DNA from: Aliihoeflea sp. 2WW | Lineage (GTDB): Bacteria; Pseudomonadota; Alphaproteobacteria; Rhizobiales; Rhizobiaceae | DNA length: 64,000 bases | Direction: 5' to 3' | NCBI RefSeq assembly: GCF_000497755.1 | Contig: NZ_AYOD01000035.1 | Location: 310,001 to 374,000, forward strand | Shown: piece by piece, positions 25,055 to 34,693 of the stretch | How positions within the stretch are numbered: position 1 is the stretch's first letter | Layout of the letters: every line of letters begins with the position of its first letter | Made by a program: the position numbers and the translations under genes | The notes under the pieces: generated by a model | What the model was told of the DNA's origin: nothing | Database searches by the model: none | The model's input: only the letters and a program-made list of their open reading frames with translations

Positions 25055-26836
25055 TCAGTCCTCCGCCGGCAGCCTGACGGTGAAACGCGCGCCGCGAAGG
25101 TCGCCCGGCTTGCCGCCGGGAATGTTCTCGGCCGTGATCGTCCCGCCATGCGCCTCGATGATCTGGCGGCTGATCGACAGGCCGAGCCCGGAATTCTGGC
25201 CGAAGGCCTCGCTGGAGGGCCGGTCCGTATAGAAGCGTTCGAAAATGCGGTCGATGTTTTCGATGCGGATGCCCGGCCCGTTGTCCTCGACCGTGATCAG
25301 CACCCAGCGCTGTGTACGCGCCAGCGTGACCGATACGCGTCCGCCGTCCTCGGGCACGAAGGAGCGGGCATTTTCGACCAGGTTGGTGATGACCTGGCCG
25401 AGCCGCAAATCGTGCCCGTTGACGAGGAAGCCCTTGCCCTGATGCGGCGCCTTCTCGACCTTGAAGTCGACCGCGATCACCTTGGCATGGGCGCGGCTCT
25501 GCTCCGAGAGAAGACGCGTCAGGTCGCGGGCGAGCTTTTCCACGTCGACGCGTTCGGCGTCCTCGCGCGCAAGCTCCGCATCGAGCCGCGAAGCGTCGGA
25601 AATATCGGTGATCAGCCGGTCGAGCCGGCGGACATCGTGCTGGATGACCTCCATCAGCCGCGCCCGCGACTGGTCGTTCCTGGCAAGCGGCAGCGTCTCG
25701 ACCGCGCTGCGTAGCGAGGTGAGCGGGTTCTTGAGTTCGTGGCTGACATCGGCGGCGAAGCTCTCGATCGCCTCGATGCGCGCGTAAAGCGCATTGGTCA
25801 TGTCGCGCAGGGCGACCGACAGATTGCCGATTTCGTCCTGGCGGTCGGAGAAATCGGGAATTTCCTCGCGGTTCTTGCCGCCGCGGCGCACGCGGACCGC
25901 TGCCGCCGAAAGCCGGCGCAGGGGGTTGGCGATGGTCGAGGCGAGCAGCATCGAGAGAATCGCGGTGACGAGCGCCGCGACACCGAAGAGGCGCAGGATC
26001 GCTCGCCGTTCGGCCGCAACAATGCGATCGATGTCGCCGCCCTGGGTCGACAGCATCAGCACGCCATGAACTGCACGAAACCGCTGGATCGGCACCGCAA
26101 CGGAGACGATCTGCTCGCCCTGTTCGGACAGGCGGACGAGGTAGCCCGACGTGCCGTTGGCGGCGGCGACGACTTCGGGGAAGGCCGTCCCCGTTCCGCC
26201 GGGCTGCTCGCGATAGATCGGCAGGTCGGTGCGCCGGAAGAACTCGGCGAAGATCACACGCACGCGGTCGAAGAAGCCCGGCTCGGCGGGCACCACCGGC
26301 GGCAGGTCGTAGCGCAGGATCTGGCCGCGCGAATAAAGGTGACGCGAATCCAGCAGAAGGTTCATGTCGCGGTCGAAAATGCGCGCGCGGGTATGGGTCG
26401 GCGAGATCAGCCGCCGCAGCACCGGCGCGACCTTTTCCGGATTGATCGGAAATTCGAGGCTGTCGAGCGCGCGCTGGTCCGGCGGCAGGCTTTCGCCGGC
26501 CTGAAGCTCCAGCAGTCGTTCGGGGTCGATGGTGATCGTATCGGTCTCGACGGTCGCGGATGCGGCGATCGCGCCGGCGATGATTTCGCTTTGCGTCATC
26601 AGGCTTTCGACGCGGGCGTCGATCAACCCGTCGCGAAACTGGTTCATGTAGAGGATGCCGACAACCAACACGCCGAGCGCGGCGAGGTTCAAGAACAGGA
26701 TGCGCTTGGTCAGGCTCGAGAACATGTACTGGCCAAGCAGGCGCCGCACGGCACGCCAGGACCGCGTCCAGCGCACCACGCTCGGCCTGGCTGCCCTCGG
26801 CAGCGTCCTGACGGGTCGATCCGTATCAGCCGCCAT
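25055..26836 (-). CDS. chvG: Sensor histidine kinase ChvG (ExoS)
   Basis: A 593-residue two-helix sensor kinase. Membrane segments are at about 45-65 and 282-302, enclosing a periplasmic domain of about 215 residues, followed by HAMP, a dimerisation helix with His366 in FAADVSHELKNPLTSLRSA, and an ATPase domain (NLVENARSF, DNGPGI, GLGLSISRQI). It is the ChvG/ExoS/BvrS sensor that responds to acid and envelope stress and phosphorylates ChvI. The order chvI-chvG-hprK with HPr and EIIA downstream is the classical rhizobial arrangement. Confidence 0.95.
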   Translation of the reverse strand: MAADTDRPVRTLPRAARPSVVRWTRSWRAVRRLLGQYMFSSLTKRILFLNLAALGVLVVGILYMNQFRDGLIDARVESLMTQSEIIAGAIAASATVETDTITIDPERLLELQAGESLPPDQRALDSLEFPINPEKVAPVLRRLISPTHTRARIFDRDMNLLLDSRHLYSRGQILRYDLPPVVPAEPGFFDRVRVIFAEFFRRTDLPIYREQPGGTGTAFPEVVAAANGTSGYLVRLSEQGEQIVSVAVPIQRFRAVHGVLMLSTQGGDIDRIVAAERRAILRLFGVAALVTAILSMLLASTIANPLRRLSAAAVRVRRGGKNREEIPDFSDRQDEIGNLSVALRDMTNALYARIEAIESFAADVSHELKNPLTSLRSAVETLPLARNDQSRARLMEVIQHDVRRLDRLITDISDASRLDAELAREDAERVDVEKLARDLTRLLSEQSRAHAKVIAVDFKVEKAPHQGKGFLVNGHDLRLGQVITNLVENARSFVPEDGGRVSVTLARTQRWVLITVEDNGPGIRIENIDRIFERFYTDRPSSEAFGQNSGLGLSISRQIIEAHGGTITAENIPGGKPGDLRGARFTVRLPAED

Positions 26837-26865
26837 TCAACATCCGGTACTCCGGTCCCTGCGGC

Positions 26866-27567
26866 TCAGGCCTCGCGGAAGCGGTAGCCGACACCATAGA
26901 GCGTTTCGATCATGTCGAAACTGTCGTCCACCGACTTGAACTTCTTGCGCAGCCGCTTGATATGGCTGTCGATGGTGCGGTCGTCGACATAGACCTGCTC
27001 GTCATAGGCCGAATCCATCAGCGCGTCACGGCTTTTGACCACGCCGGGCCGCTGCGCCAGCGAATGCAGGATCAGGAATTCCGTCACCGTCAGCGTCACC
27101 GGCTCGCCCTTCCAGGTGCAGGTGTGGCGCTCCTGGTCCATGACGAGCTGGCCGCGCTCCAGCGAGCGGGCCTGCTGGGTCGTCGGCTTGGCGCCCGGTT
27201 CGCGGGCACTCGCCCGGCGCAGGACGGCGCGGACGCGCTCGACCAGAAGACGCTGCGAGAACGGCTTCCGGATGAAGTCGTCGGCACCCATCTTGAGGCC
27301 GAAGAGTTCGTCGATCTCGTCGTCCTTCGACGTCAGGAAGATGACGGGGAGATCGGTCTTCTGGCGCAGGCGCCGCAGAAGTTCCATTCCGTCCATGCGC
27401 GGCATCTTGATATCGAGGATCGCAAGATTTGGCGGACGGGCGCCGAGGCCCTCGAGCGCGGACGCACCATCGGTATAGGTCTCGACGCGGTAGCCCTCGG
27501 ATTCGAGCGCGATCGAGACCGACGTGAGAATATTGCGGTCGTCATCGACAAGCGCGATCGTTGCCAT
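26866..27567 (-). CDS. chvI: Response regulator ChvI
   Basis: A 233-residue OmpR-type regulator with an N-terminal receiver (phosphoacceptor Asp52 in [10 protein letters not shown]) and a C-terminal winged helix ([15 protein letters not shown]). It starts [17 protein letters not shown], the conserved start of ChvI proteins. The ATG at 27567 has AAGGAG nine bases upstream; upstream in-frame starts lack this. Phosphorylated by ChvG, it controls exopolysaccharide, motility and acid-response genes. It is divergent from pckA across an AT-rich 346-bp gap. Confidence 0.95.
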   Translation of the reverse strand: MATIALVDDDRNILTSVSIALESEGYRVETYTDGASALEGLGARPPNLAILDIKMPRMDGMELLRRLRQKTDLPVIFLTSKDDEIDELFGLKMGADDFIRKPFSQRLLVERVRAVLRRASAREPGAKPTTQQARSLERGQLVMDQERHTCTWKGEPVTLTVTEFLILHSLAQRPGVVKSRDALMDSAYDEQVYVDDRTIDSHIKRLRKKFKSVDDSFDMIETLYGVGYRFREA

Positions 27568-27913
27568 CTCAAGCGGCTCCTTCATAGGCGGCTGTCCCTT
27601 GCTCTCAAAAGAAACGCGGGCCGTCTCTTGCGGGACAAATCTGGTACAAAATGTGGCACAGATTTCATGCGTGTCACAGCCGCAGATCGGACCGTGCCCG
27701 CGGCCATGCTGCACGGCATATGGCGACGCCGCGCTTCGATTAAATAAGATATAACCGATTAAACGTCAGGACTAAAGTTTTAAATCGATTAATGATTTGA
27801 TATCGCTAGGCTTTTCTGTTTCTGGACCATTTAGCCCTGCTTGAAGTTGCCGTTTTCGGCGGCAACCATGCGGGGCCTCGCTTTATGTCGGTGCGGTTTT
27901 CTTGGTGGAGCAG
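27568..27913. promoter_or_regulatory. Divergent chvI/pckA control region with CGATTAA repeats
   Basis: This 346-bp gap holds no convincing gene. Its pckA-proximal half is unusually AT-rich and carries three copies of CGATTAA at 27737-27743, 27756-27762 and 27786-27792. The last sits in a short inverted repeat (AAATC at 27782-27786, GATTT at 27794-27798). The position between two divergent genes suggests promoters and a shared regulator site, possibly for ChvI itself, but that assignment is inference. Confidence 0.5.
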
Positions 27914-29524
27914 ATGACGGAAATCGGTAAGCGCAATCCCGCCTGCGGGATCGATGCCAGCGGTCTGAAAGACCTCGGCAAGGTCCATTACAATCTCGGC
28001 GCCGCCGAGCTCTACGAGGAATCGCTGCGGCGCGGCGAGGCCGAACTGACCGCCCACGGCGCGCTCGTCGCCCGCACCGGCCAGCACACCGGCCGTTCGC
28101 CCAAGGACAAGTTCATCGTCGCCGACGAGATGACGAATTCGCGCATCTGGTGGGACAACAACAAGAAGATGTCGCGCGAGGCGTTCGACCGCCTCCATGC
28201 CGACTTCCTCGAGCACGCGAAGGGCAAGGACCTCTTCGTGCAGGACCTGATCGGCGGCGCCGACGCTGCCCACAGCCTGCCGACGCGCGTCGTCACGGAA
28301 TATGCCTGGCACTCGCTCTTCATCCGCAACCTCCTGATCCGCCCGGATGCAGCCGACCTTGCCGGCTTCGTGCCGAAGCTGACGATCATCGACCTGCCCT
28401 CCTTCCGCGCCGATCCCGAGCGCCACGGATCGCGCACCGAGACCGTCATCGCGGTCGATTTCTCGCGCATGATCGTTCTCATCGGCGGCACCTCCTATGC
28501 AGGCGAGATGAAGAAGTCGGTCTTCACCGCGCTCAACTATCTCCTGCCGGAAAAGTCCGTCATGCCGATGCACTGCTCGGCCAATGTCGGGCGCGATGGC
28601 GATTCGGCCGTCTTCTTCGGTCTCTCGGGCACCGGCAAGACCACGCTGTCGGCCGACCCGACCCGCACGCTCATCGGCGACGACGAGCATGGCTGGGGAG
28701 AGGACGGCATCTTCAACTTCGAAGGCGGCTGCTACGCCAAGACGATCAAGCTCTCGGCCGAGGCCGAGCCGGAAATCTTCGCGACGACGCGCCGCTTCGG
28801 CACCGTTCTCGAAAACGTCATCCTCGACGAGGCGCGCGTGCCCGATTTCGACGATGGCTCGCTGACCGAGAACACGCGCTGCGCGTACCCGCTCGACTTC
28901 ATTCCGAATGCGAGCGAAACCGGCGTCGCACCGCATCCGAAGAACATCATCATGCTGACGGCCGATGCGTTCGGCGTCATGCCGCCCATCGCCAGGCTGA
29001 CGCCGGCGCAGGCCATGTACCACTTCCTGTCCGGCTACACCGCCAAGGTCGCCGGCACGGAAAAGGGCGTGACCGAGCCCGAAGCGACCTTCTCGACCTG
29101 CTTCGGCGCCCCGTTCATGCCGCGCCATCCGTCGGAATATGGCAATCTCCTGAAGGATTTGATCGCCCGCCACGACGTCGATTGCTGGCTGGTCAACACC
29201 GGCTGGACCGGCGGCGCCCATGGCGTCGGCCGGCGCATGCCGATCAAGGCGACCCGCGCGCTGCTCGCCGCTGCGCTCGACGGTTCGCTGCGCGACGGCG
29301 AATTCCGCACCGATGCGAATTTCGGCTTTGCGGTTCCCGTCGCCGTCGAAGGCGTCGATTCCTCGATCCTCGACCCGCGCTCCACCTGGGCCGACAAGGC
29401 GGCCTATGACCGCCAGGCCGAAAAGCTCGCGAGCATGTTCACCGACAACTTCACCAAGTTCGAGGAGCATGTCGACGCGACCGTCAGGGACGCCGCACCG
29501 CGCTACCAGGAAGCGGCCGAATAA
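27914..29524 (+). CDS. pckA: Phosphoenolpyruvate carboxykinase (ATP)
   Basis: A 536-residue gluconeogenic enzyme converting oxaloacetate and ATP to phosphoenolpyruvate. The kinase-like site [17 protein letters not shown] and the following LIGDDEHGW are intact, as are [10 protein letters not shown] and the N-terminal [15 protein letters not shown] take the ATG at 27914, which gives the standard rhizobial length; a TTG four codons earlier is possible. It is transcribed alone, ends at a clear intrinsic terminator, and is divergent from chvI, the arrangement known from Agrobacterium and Sinorhizobium. Confidence 0.97.
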   Translation: MTEIGKRNPACGIDASGLKDLGKVHYNLGAAELYEESLRRGEAELTAHGALVARTGQHTGRSPKDKFIVADEMTNSRIWWDNNKKMSREAFDRLHADFLEHAKGKDLFVQDLIGGADAAHSLPTRVVTEYAWHSLFIRNLLIRPDAADLAGFVPKLTIIDLPSFRADPERHGSRTETVIAVDFSRMIVLIGGTSYAGEMKKSVFTALNYLLPEKSVMPMHCSANVGRDGDSAVFFGLSGTGKTTLSADPTRTLIGDDEHGWGEDGIFNFEGGCYAKTIKLSAEAEPEIFATTRRFGTVLENVILDEARVPDFDDGSLTENTRCAYPLDFIPNASETGVAPHPKNIIMLTADAFGVMPPIARLTPAQAMYHFLSGYTAKVAGTEKGVTEPEATFSTCFGAPFMPRHPSEYGNLLKDLIARHDVDCWLVNTGWTGGAHGVGRRMPIKATRALLAAALDGSLRDGEFRTDANFGFAVPVAVEGVDSSILDPRSTWADKAAYDRQAEKLASMFTDNFTKFEEHVDATVRDAAPRYQEAAE

Positions 29525-29542
29525 CCATTCGGCATCCAGCAG

Positions 29543-29573
29543 AAGGCCCGGCATCGACCGGGCCTTTTCTTTT
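29543..29573 (+). terminator. Rho-independent terminator of pckA
   Basis: A nine-base-pair stem AAGGCCCGG / CCGGGCCTT with loop CATCGA is followed by TTCTTTT. It begins about 20 bp after the pckA stop codon and separates pckA from the nitroreductase operon. Confidence 0.85.
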
Positions 29574-29615
29574 GGCCGGTGCCGGTGCAAATCTCCTCTG
29601 CCGGGAAGGAGTTTC

Positions 29616-30284
29616 ATGAAGCACACGCCGCACCGACCGCTTGAGTTCACCCAGCGCGACGACGCCGATATGATGGCGCGTGCGCAGGATTTCAGGGCAC
29701 TGATGAAAGCGCGACGCACCGTGCGCGACTTCTCCGCGCGTCCCGTCCCACGCGAATTGATCGAGACCTGCATCATGACCGCCGGCGGCGCGCCGTCCGG
29801 CGCCAACCAGCAGCCCTGGACCTTCGTGTGCATCGGCGATCCGGCCGCGAAGACGGCGATCCGCGCGGCGGCGGAAAAGGAAGAACGCGAGTTCTATTCC
29901 GGCCGCGCCTCCGAGGAATGGCTGGATGCGCTCGCCCCGATCGGCACCGACGCCAACAAGCCCTTTCTCGAAACCGCGCCATGGCTGATCGCGATCTTCG
30001 CGCAGCGCTACGGAGTCACTGCCGAGGGCAAGCGCGTGAAGCATTACTACGTGCCCGAATCGGTCGGCATCGCCACCGGCTTCCTCATCGCCGCGCTCCA
30101 CAATGCCGGGCTGGCGACGCTCACCCACACGCCCTCGCCGATGGGCTTCCTCAACGAGATCTGCGGCCGGCCCGAGCACGAAAAGGCGCTGATCCTGCTC
30201 GTCGCCGGCTATCCGGAAGAAGGCGCGCTCGTGCCCGACATCTCGAAGAAGCCCGCCGGCGACATCATCGTCTGGAAGATATGA
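29616..30284 (+). CDS. Nitroreductase family flavoprotein
   Basis: A 222-residue FMN-dependent oxidoreductase. The N-terminal FMN-binding motif [13 protein letters not shown] is followed by [15 protein letters not shown], and a glycine-rich C-terminal [20 protein letters not shown] contacts the flavin. The sequence is of the general nitroreductase or iodotyrosine-deiodinase-like group; the natural substrate cannot be read. The ATG has AAGGAG four bases upstream. It starts a three-gene operon, overlapping arfB by four bases. Confidence 0.85.
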   Translation: MKHTPHRPLEFTQRDDADMMARAQDFRALMKARRTVRDFSARPVPRELIETCIMTAGGAPSGANQQPWTFVCIGDPAAKTAIRAAAEKEEREFYSGRASEEWLDALAPIGTDANKPFLETAPWLIAIFAQRYGVTAEGKRVKHYYVPESVGIATGFLIAALHNAGLATLTHTPSPMGFLNEICGRPEHEKALILLVAGYPEEGALVPDISKKPAGDIIVWKI

Positions 30285-30718
30285 CCGCACGCGACGGCCT
30301 TTCCATTGCGCCGAACATCGAGATCGCCGAAAGCGAGCTCGAGGAGCAGTTCATCCGTTCCTCCGGGCCCGGCGGCCAGAACGTCAACAAGGTCGCGACT
30401 GCCGTCCAGCTTCGTTTCGACGCCGCCAATTCGCCGGCCCTGTCCGAACGCGTGCGCGAGCGCACCATCAAGCTCGCTGGCCAGCGCGCGACCAAGGACG
30501 GCGTCATCGTCATCGAGGCCGGCCGCTTCCGCACGCAGGAGCAGAACCGCGACGACGCCCGCGCGCGCCTGGCCGAACTGATCGCCAAGGCCGCCGAGCC
30601 GCCGCCCAAGCCGCGCCGGAAGACGAAACCGACGAAAGGCTCGGTGGAGCGTCGTCTGAAGGCCAAATCCGGCCGCTCGACAATCAAGAAGAACCGCGGC
30701 AAGGTCGGCTTCGACTGA
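30281..30718 (+). CDS. arfB: Alternative ribosome-rescue factor ArfB (peptidyl-tRNA hydrolase)
   Basis: A 145-residue release-factor-like protein with the catalytic GGQ in [15 protein letters not shown] and a basic C-terminal tail ([19 protein letters not shown]) that enters the empty mRNA channel of stalled ribosomes. It hydrolyses peptidyl-tRNA on non-stop complexes. It is far too short for RF1 or RF2 and lacks their codon-recognition domains. The ATG overlaps the nitroreductase stop (ATGA), and its own stop shares one base with the alkB start. Confidence 0.93.
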   Translation: MTARDGLSIAPNIEIAESELEEQFIRSSGPGGQNVNKVATAVQLRFDAANSPALSERVRERTIKLAGQRATKDGVIVIEAGRFRTQEQNRDDARARLAELIAKAAEPPPKPRRKTKPTKGSVERRLKAKSGRSTIKKNRGKVGFD

Positions 30719-31335
30719 TGGCTGGCTTCGTCCTTCCGGCCGGGTTCCGGCACCTGCCTGGTTATTTCGATCGCGACGCGCAGGAAGCACTCGTCGCCGA
30801 AATCCGCGCTGTCGTCACGGCCGCGCCACTCTACGTCCCGCGCATGCCCCGCACCGGCAAGGAAATGAGCGTTCGGATGACGAATTGCGGCGATCTCGGC
30901 TGGGTCACCGACAAGGAGCGCGGCTATCGCTGCCAGCCGACGCACCCCGAAACCGGCACGCCCTGGCCGCCGATACCGTCAGTGCTCCTGAAGCTTTGGG
31001 CCGAAGCGGCACAATTTGACAAGCCGCCGCAGGCCTGCCTCGTCAACTTCTACGACGCATCGGCGAAAATGGGCCTGCATCAGGACAGGGACGAAGAGGA
31101 ATTTGCCGCGCCGGTCGTTTCCGTCTCGCTCGGCGACGACTGCCTGTTTCGCATCGGCGGAACGGCGCGCTCCGATCCGACGCGTTCGCTGCGCCTGTCC
31201 TCCGGCGACGTCGTGATCCTCGGCGGAGAGTGCCGCCTCGCCTTCCACGGCGTCGATCGGATTCATCCCGGCACCTCGACGCTTCTCAAGAATGGCGGCC
31301 GGATCAATCTGACGATGAGGCGCGTGACCAGTTGA
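30718..31335 (+). CDS. alkB: Alpha-ketoglutarate-dependent DNA repair dioxygenase AlkB
   Basis: A 205-residue Fe(II)/2-oxoglutarate oxygenase that removes alkyl groups from damaged bases. The iron ligands are in MGLHQDRDE (H-x-D) and the distal histidine in VDRIHPG. The 2-oxoglutarate-binding arginines are in RINLTMRR, and the nucleotide-lid segment SVRMTNCGDLGW is present. Its ATG overlaps the arfB TGA by one base, so it is the last gene of this small operon. Confidence 0.95.
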   Translation: MAGFVLPAGFRHLPGYFDRDAQEALVAEIRAVVTAAPLYVPRMPRTGKEMSVRMTNCGDLGWVTDKERGYRCQPTHPETGTPWPPIPSVLLKLWAEAAQFDKPPQACLVNFYDASAKMGLHQDRDEEEFAAPVVSVSLGDDCLFRIGGTARSDPTRSLRLSSGDVVILGGECRLAFHGVDRIHPGTSTLLKNGGRINLTMRRVTS

Positions 31336-31353
31336 CTGCTTAGCGCAACCAAT

Positions 31354-31486
31354 GCGCCCCCTCCACCATGCTGCGCATGGTCCCCCTCCCCCCGTAAACG
31401 GAGGAGGATCGAGCTTGATGCCGTCCGCAACCTCAACTCCTCCCCTGCGTAGCGGGGGAGGTGGCCCGAAGGGACGGAGGGGGCGC
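31354..31486. repeat. 133-bp palindromic intergenic repeat with 11-bp inverted ends
   Basis: The gap between alkB and ynfA is almost filled by an element bounded by GCGCCCCCTCC (31354-31364) and its exact inverse GGAGGGGGCGC (31476-31486). Internal C-rich/G-rich hairpins are present, such as CTCCCC and GGGGGAG around 31440-31460. It resembles the mosaic palindromic intergenic repeats common in alphaproteobacterial genomes. There is no coding capacity. Confidence 0.75.
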
Positions 31487-31489
31487 CAC

Positions 31490-31813
31490 TCAAACCGTGC
31501 GCGGCCCGAACAGGATCACCGCCGCGCCGACGAGACAGATCGCGGCGCCCGTTAAATCCCAGCGATCCGGCCGCATGCCCTCGAACGCCCACAGCCAGAC
31601 CAGCGACGCGGCGATGTAGACGCCGCCATAGGTCGCATATGCGCGGCCGGCGGCTTCCACTTCGACAAGCGTCAACAGCCAGGCGAAGGCCGCCAACGAG
31701 ATCATGCCGGGAATGACCCAGAGCGGCGACTTGTCGAGCTTCAGCCATGCCCAGAAGGCGAAGCAGCCGGCGATTTCGGCGAGCGCCGCCGCGATATAGA
31801 TGGCGGCGGTCAA
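31490..31813 (-). CDS. ynfA: YnfA family small membrane protein (UPF0060)
   Basis: A 107-residue protein with four predicted membrane helices, matching the YnfA/UPF0060 family, relatives of small multidrug-resistance efflux proteins. Characteristic parts are [17 protein letters not shown] near the start and [22 protein letters not shown] in the middle. It overlaps the coaA stop by four bases and so is probably translated with it. Its 3' end stops only a few bases from the palindromic repeat. Confidence 0.88.
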   Translation of the reverse strand: MTAAIYIAAALAEIAGCFAFWAWLKLDKSPLWVIPGMISLAAFAWLLTLVEVEAAGRAYATYGGVYIAASLVWLWAFEGMRPDRWDLTGAAICLVGAAVILFGPRTV

Positions 31814-32811
31814 AGGCGTCGCAGCGCCACTTCCTCGACCAGATGGTCGCCGCCCTTGCGCAGGATCAGATCCGCGCGCGGACGCGTCGGGAGGATGTTC
31901 TCGGTCAGGTTCTTCAGATTGATGTTCGACCAGAGACCTTCGGCGATCGCCAGTGCGGCGGTTTCGGAAAGCTGCGAATATTTATGGAAGAACGCGTCCG
32001 GGTTGCGGAATGCCGTCTCGCGCAGGCGCATGAATCGCTCGACGTACCACTGCCGGATCTGGCTTTCCTCGGCGTCGACATAGATCGAGAAGTCGAAGAA
32101 GTCCGAAACGAAGGGCACCACCTTGCCATCCTTCGGCAGATCGCGTGTCTGGAGGACGTTGATGCCCTCGAAGATCAGGATGTCCGGCTGATCGATGGTG
32201 ACGAACTCACCCGGCAGCACGTCATAGGTGAAGTGCGAATAGAGCGGCGCGCGCATGTTGCGGGCGCCGGACTTGATGCCCGAGAGAAAGCGCAACAGCG
32301 CGCCGACGTCGTAGCTTTCGGGGAATCCCTTGCGCTCCATCAAATTCTGGCGGCGCAGTTCCGCATTGGGCTGCAGGAAGCCGTCGGTCGTCACCAGATC
32401 GACCTTCGGGCTCGACGGCCAGCGCTGCAGAAGCTCCTTCAGGACGCGCGCCGTCGTCGACTTGCCGACCGCGACCGAGCCCGCGATGCCGATGATGAAG
32501 GGCGTCTTGGTCGCCGCTTCGGACCGGAAGAAGATCTGCCTCTGGCGAAAGAGAAGCTGGCTCGCCTCGACATGGGCCGACAGGAGCCGCGACATCGACA
32601 GATAGATGCGCCGCGTTTCCTCGAGGTCGATCGGATCGCCCATCGAGCGAAGCCGGCGGATCTCGTCCTCGGACAGCGTCAGCGGCGTGTCGGCGCGGAA
32701 TCCGGCCCATTCCTCGGCCGAGAAGCGGCGATAGGGCGAATAGAACTGGTCCGGCGTGAGCTGGTCCATGCCGCCCGCCTTTTCCTTGCGTGGTCGCTTG
32801 CGCGCGCTCAT
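31810..32811 (-). CDS. coaA: Pantothenate kinase (type I)
   Basis: A 333-residue bacterial type I pantothenate kinase, the first and regulated step of coenzyme A synthesis. The P-loop is [16 protein letters not shown], followed by [10 protein letters not shown] and [11 protein letters not shown], all typical of CoaA. The first ATG gives a slightly extended basic N-terminus ([14 protein letters not shown]); the second, at [10 protein letters not shown], is an alternative. It overlaps hisE by four bases and is the promoter-distal part of the his operon. The second enzyme of CoA interest here, coaE, lies near 46 kb. Confidence 0.95.
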   Translation of the reverse strand: MSARKRPRKEKAGGMDQLTPDQFYSPYRRFSAEEWAGFRADTPLTLSEDEIRRLRSMGDPIDLEETRRIYLSMSRLLSAHVEASQLLFRQRQIFFRSEAATKTPFIIGIAGSVAVGKSTTARVLKELLQRWPSSPKVDLVTTDGFLQPNAELRRQNLMERKGFPESYDVGALLRFLSGIKSGARNMRAPLYSHFTYDVLPGEFVTIDQPDILIFEGINVLQTRDLPKDGKVVPFVSDFFDFSIYVDAEESQIRQWYVERFMRLRETAFRNPDAFFHKYSQLSETAALAIAEGLWSNINLKNLTENILPTRPRADLILRKGGDHLVEEVALRRL

Positions 32812-33128
32812 TGCGGTCGCGACGCCTTTTCGGCAAGGCCCGACTGGCCGGTGCGCCGCTCGAGTTCGGCCATCACGTCGGCAAGCGGGATGTCGGCAAG
32901 CGCCAGCACCACCGTCAGATGATAGAGAAGATCGGCCGTTTCGGACACGAGTTCGCTGCGGTCACCCTTGACGGCGGCGATGACGGCCTCGACCGCTTCC
33001 TCGCCCATCTTCTTGGCGGCCCGCTCCGGCCCCTTGGCAAACAGCTTCGCCGTCCAGGAATCGTCAGCGCCCGAACGCCCGCGCTCGGAAACGATGCGCT
33101 CGAGATCGGCGAGCGTGAAATCGGTCAC
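32808..33128 (-). CDS. hisE: Phosphoribosyl-ATP pyrophosphatase
   Basis: A 106-residue enzyme of the MazG-like fold that hydrolyses phosphoribosyl-ATP to phosphoribosyl-AMP in histidine synthesis. The metal-binding helix [11 protein letters not shown] and [11 protein letters not shown] are present. I chose the GTG at 33128 because GGAGGG lies about four bases upstream; another GTG four codons earlier would place the start inside that site. It follows hisF closely and overlaps coaA. The partner hisI is not in this window. Confidence 0.93.
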   Translation of the reverse strand: MTDFTLADLERIVSERGRSGADDSWTAKLFAKGPERAAKKMGEEAVEAVIAAVKGDRSELVSETADLLYHLTVVLALADIPLADVMAELERRTGQSGLAEKASRPQ

Positions 33129-33143
33129 GTTACCCTCCACGGC

Positions 33144-33929
33144 TCAGGCGGCGGGATCGAGCCGCATGGGCAATCCAGCTTGTGCCATATGCGCCTTGGC
33201 CTGCGCAATCGTATAGGTACCAAAGTGGAAGATGGAAGCGGCGAGCACCGCCGTCGCGTGCCCGTCGCGCACGCCCTCGACCAGATGGTCGAGATTGCCG
33301 ACGCCGCCCGACGCGATCACCGGCGCACGCACCGCGTCCGCGATCGTGCGGGTAAGCGCCAGATCGTAGCCGATCTTGGTGCCGTCACGGTCCATCGAGG
33401 TCAAAAGCAGTTCGCCTGCGCCGAGATCGACCATCTTCCGCGCAAATTCGACCGCGTCGATGCCGGTCTTCTCGCGTCCGCCATGGGTGAAAATCTCCCA
33501 GCGATCCGCCTCGCCTGCGCCCGAAACCTTCTTGGCGTCGATGGCGACGACAATACACTGGTTGCCGAACTTGTCGGCGGCTTCGGCGACGAAGTCCGGG
33601 TTCTTCACGGCGGCCGTATTGATCGACACCTTGTCGGCGCCGGCGAGCAGCAGCTTGCGGATATCCGCGACCTGCCGCACCCCGCCGCCCACGGTCAGCG
33701 GCATGAAGCACTGCTCGGCCGTGCGCGCCACGATGTCGAAGATCGTCTCGCGATTGTCGGACGAAGCCGTGATGTCGAGGAAGCAGAGCTCGTCGGCGCC
33801 TGCCGCATCATACGCCTTCGCCGCTTCGACCGGGTCGCCGGCGTCGATCAGATCGACGAAGTTGACGCCCTTGACGACACGACCATCTTTTACGTCGAGA
33901 CAGGGAATGACGCGCGCCTTGAGGGTCAT
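33144..33929 (-). CDS. hisF: Imidazole glycerol phosphate synthase, cyclase subunit
   Basis: A 261-residue TIM barrel that uses ammonia from HisH to form imidazole-glycerol phosphate. The two catalytic aspartates fall in [14 protein letters not shown] and in [15 protein letters not shown]. The phosphate-binding loops VGGGVR and [10 protein letters not shown] are intact. It overlaps the hisA stop by four bases. Confidence 0.97.
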   Translation of the reverse strand: MTLKARVIPCLDVKDGRVVKGVNFVDLIDAGDPVEAAKAYDAAGADELCFLDITASSDNRETIFDIVARTAEQCFMPLTVGGGVRQVADIRKLLLAGADKVSINTAAVKNPDFVAEAADKFGNQCIVVAIDAKKVSGAGEADRWEIFTHGGREKTGIDAVEFARKMVDLGAGELLLTSMDRDGTKIGYDLALTRTIADAVRAPVIASGGVGNLDHLVEGVRDGHATAVLAASIFHFGTYTIAQAKAHMAQAGLPMRLDPAA

Positions 33930-34693
33930 TCGCGCGGTTCCTCGAACATGGCCGGCGGAACGGCCTTTTCGCCCTTCAGGATTGCCAGAGCCTCCGTGGG
34001 ATCGATCCGCCCATCATAGAGCGCCCGGCCCGAAATCGCGCCTTCGAGCTTCTGCGCGTCCGGCATGGTCATGCGCACGATATCGGCCAGCGATGCGAGC
34101 CCGCCCGAAGCGATCACCGGGATCGACACCGCATCGGCAAGCCCGATGGTCGATTCCCAGTTGATGCCGGTCAGCACGCCGTCACGGTCGATGTCCGTGT
34201 AGATGATCGCCGAAACGCCGGCGCCCTCGAATTTCTGCGCCAGTTCCACGACGCCCAGGGTCGAGGCTTCCGCCCAGCCCTCGACCGCCACCTTGCCGCC
34301 CTTGGCGTCGATGCCGACGGCGATCTTTCCGGGGAAGAGCCGGCAGGCTTCCTTCACCAAATCAGGATCGCGCACGGCAACCGTCCCGAGGATCACCCGC
34401 GCAAGCCCCTTCTCCAGCCAGCTCTCGATATGCGCCAGCGTACGGATTCCGCCGCCGAGCTGCACCGGATTCGTCGTCGCCTTCAGGATCGCCTCGACCG
34501 ACGCGCCATTGACCGACTGGCCCTCGAACGCGCCGTTCAAATCGACGACATGCAGCCATTCAAAACCCTGATCCTCGAAGGCCTTCGCCTGCGCGGCCGG
34601 ATCGGGATTGTACACCGTCGCCGAATCCATTTCGCCCAGCTTCAGCCGCACACACTGGCCGTCCTTCAGGTCGATGGCGGGAAAGAGGATCAT
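33926..34693 (-). CDS. hisA: Phosphoribosyl-formimino-AICAR isomerase
   Basis: A 255-residue TIM-barrel isomerase opening the ribose ring of ProFAR. It begins [20 protein letters not shown] with the first catalytic Asp, and the second catalytic Asp is in [14 protein letters not shown]. It is about ten residues longer than usual because of a C-terminal tail ([13 protein letters not shown]). The start at 34693 overlaps the hisH stop by four bases; a longer open frame upstream lies within hisH. Confidence 0.96.
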   Translation of the reverse strand: MILFPAIDLKDGQCVRLKLGEMDSATVYNPDPAAQAKAFEDQGFEWLHVVDLNGAFEGQSVNGASVEAILKATTNPVQLGGGIRTLAHIESWLEKGLARVILGTVAVRDPDLVKEACRLFPGKIAVGIDAKGGKVAVEGWAEASTLGVVELAQKFEGAGVSAIIYTDIDRDGVLTGINWESTIGLADAVSIPVIASGGLASLADIVRMTMPDAQKLEGAISGRALYDGRIDPTEALAILKGEKAVPPAMFEEPRE

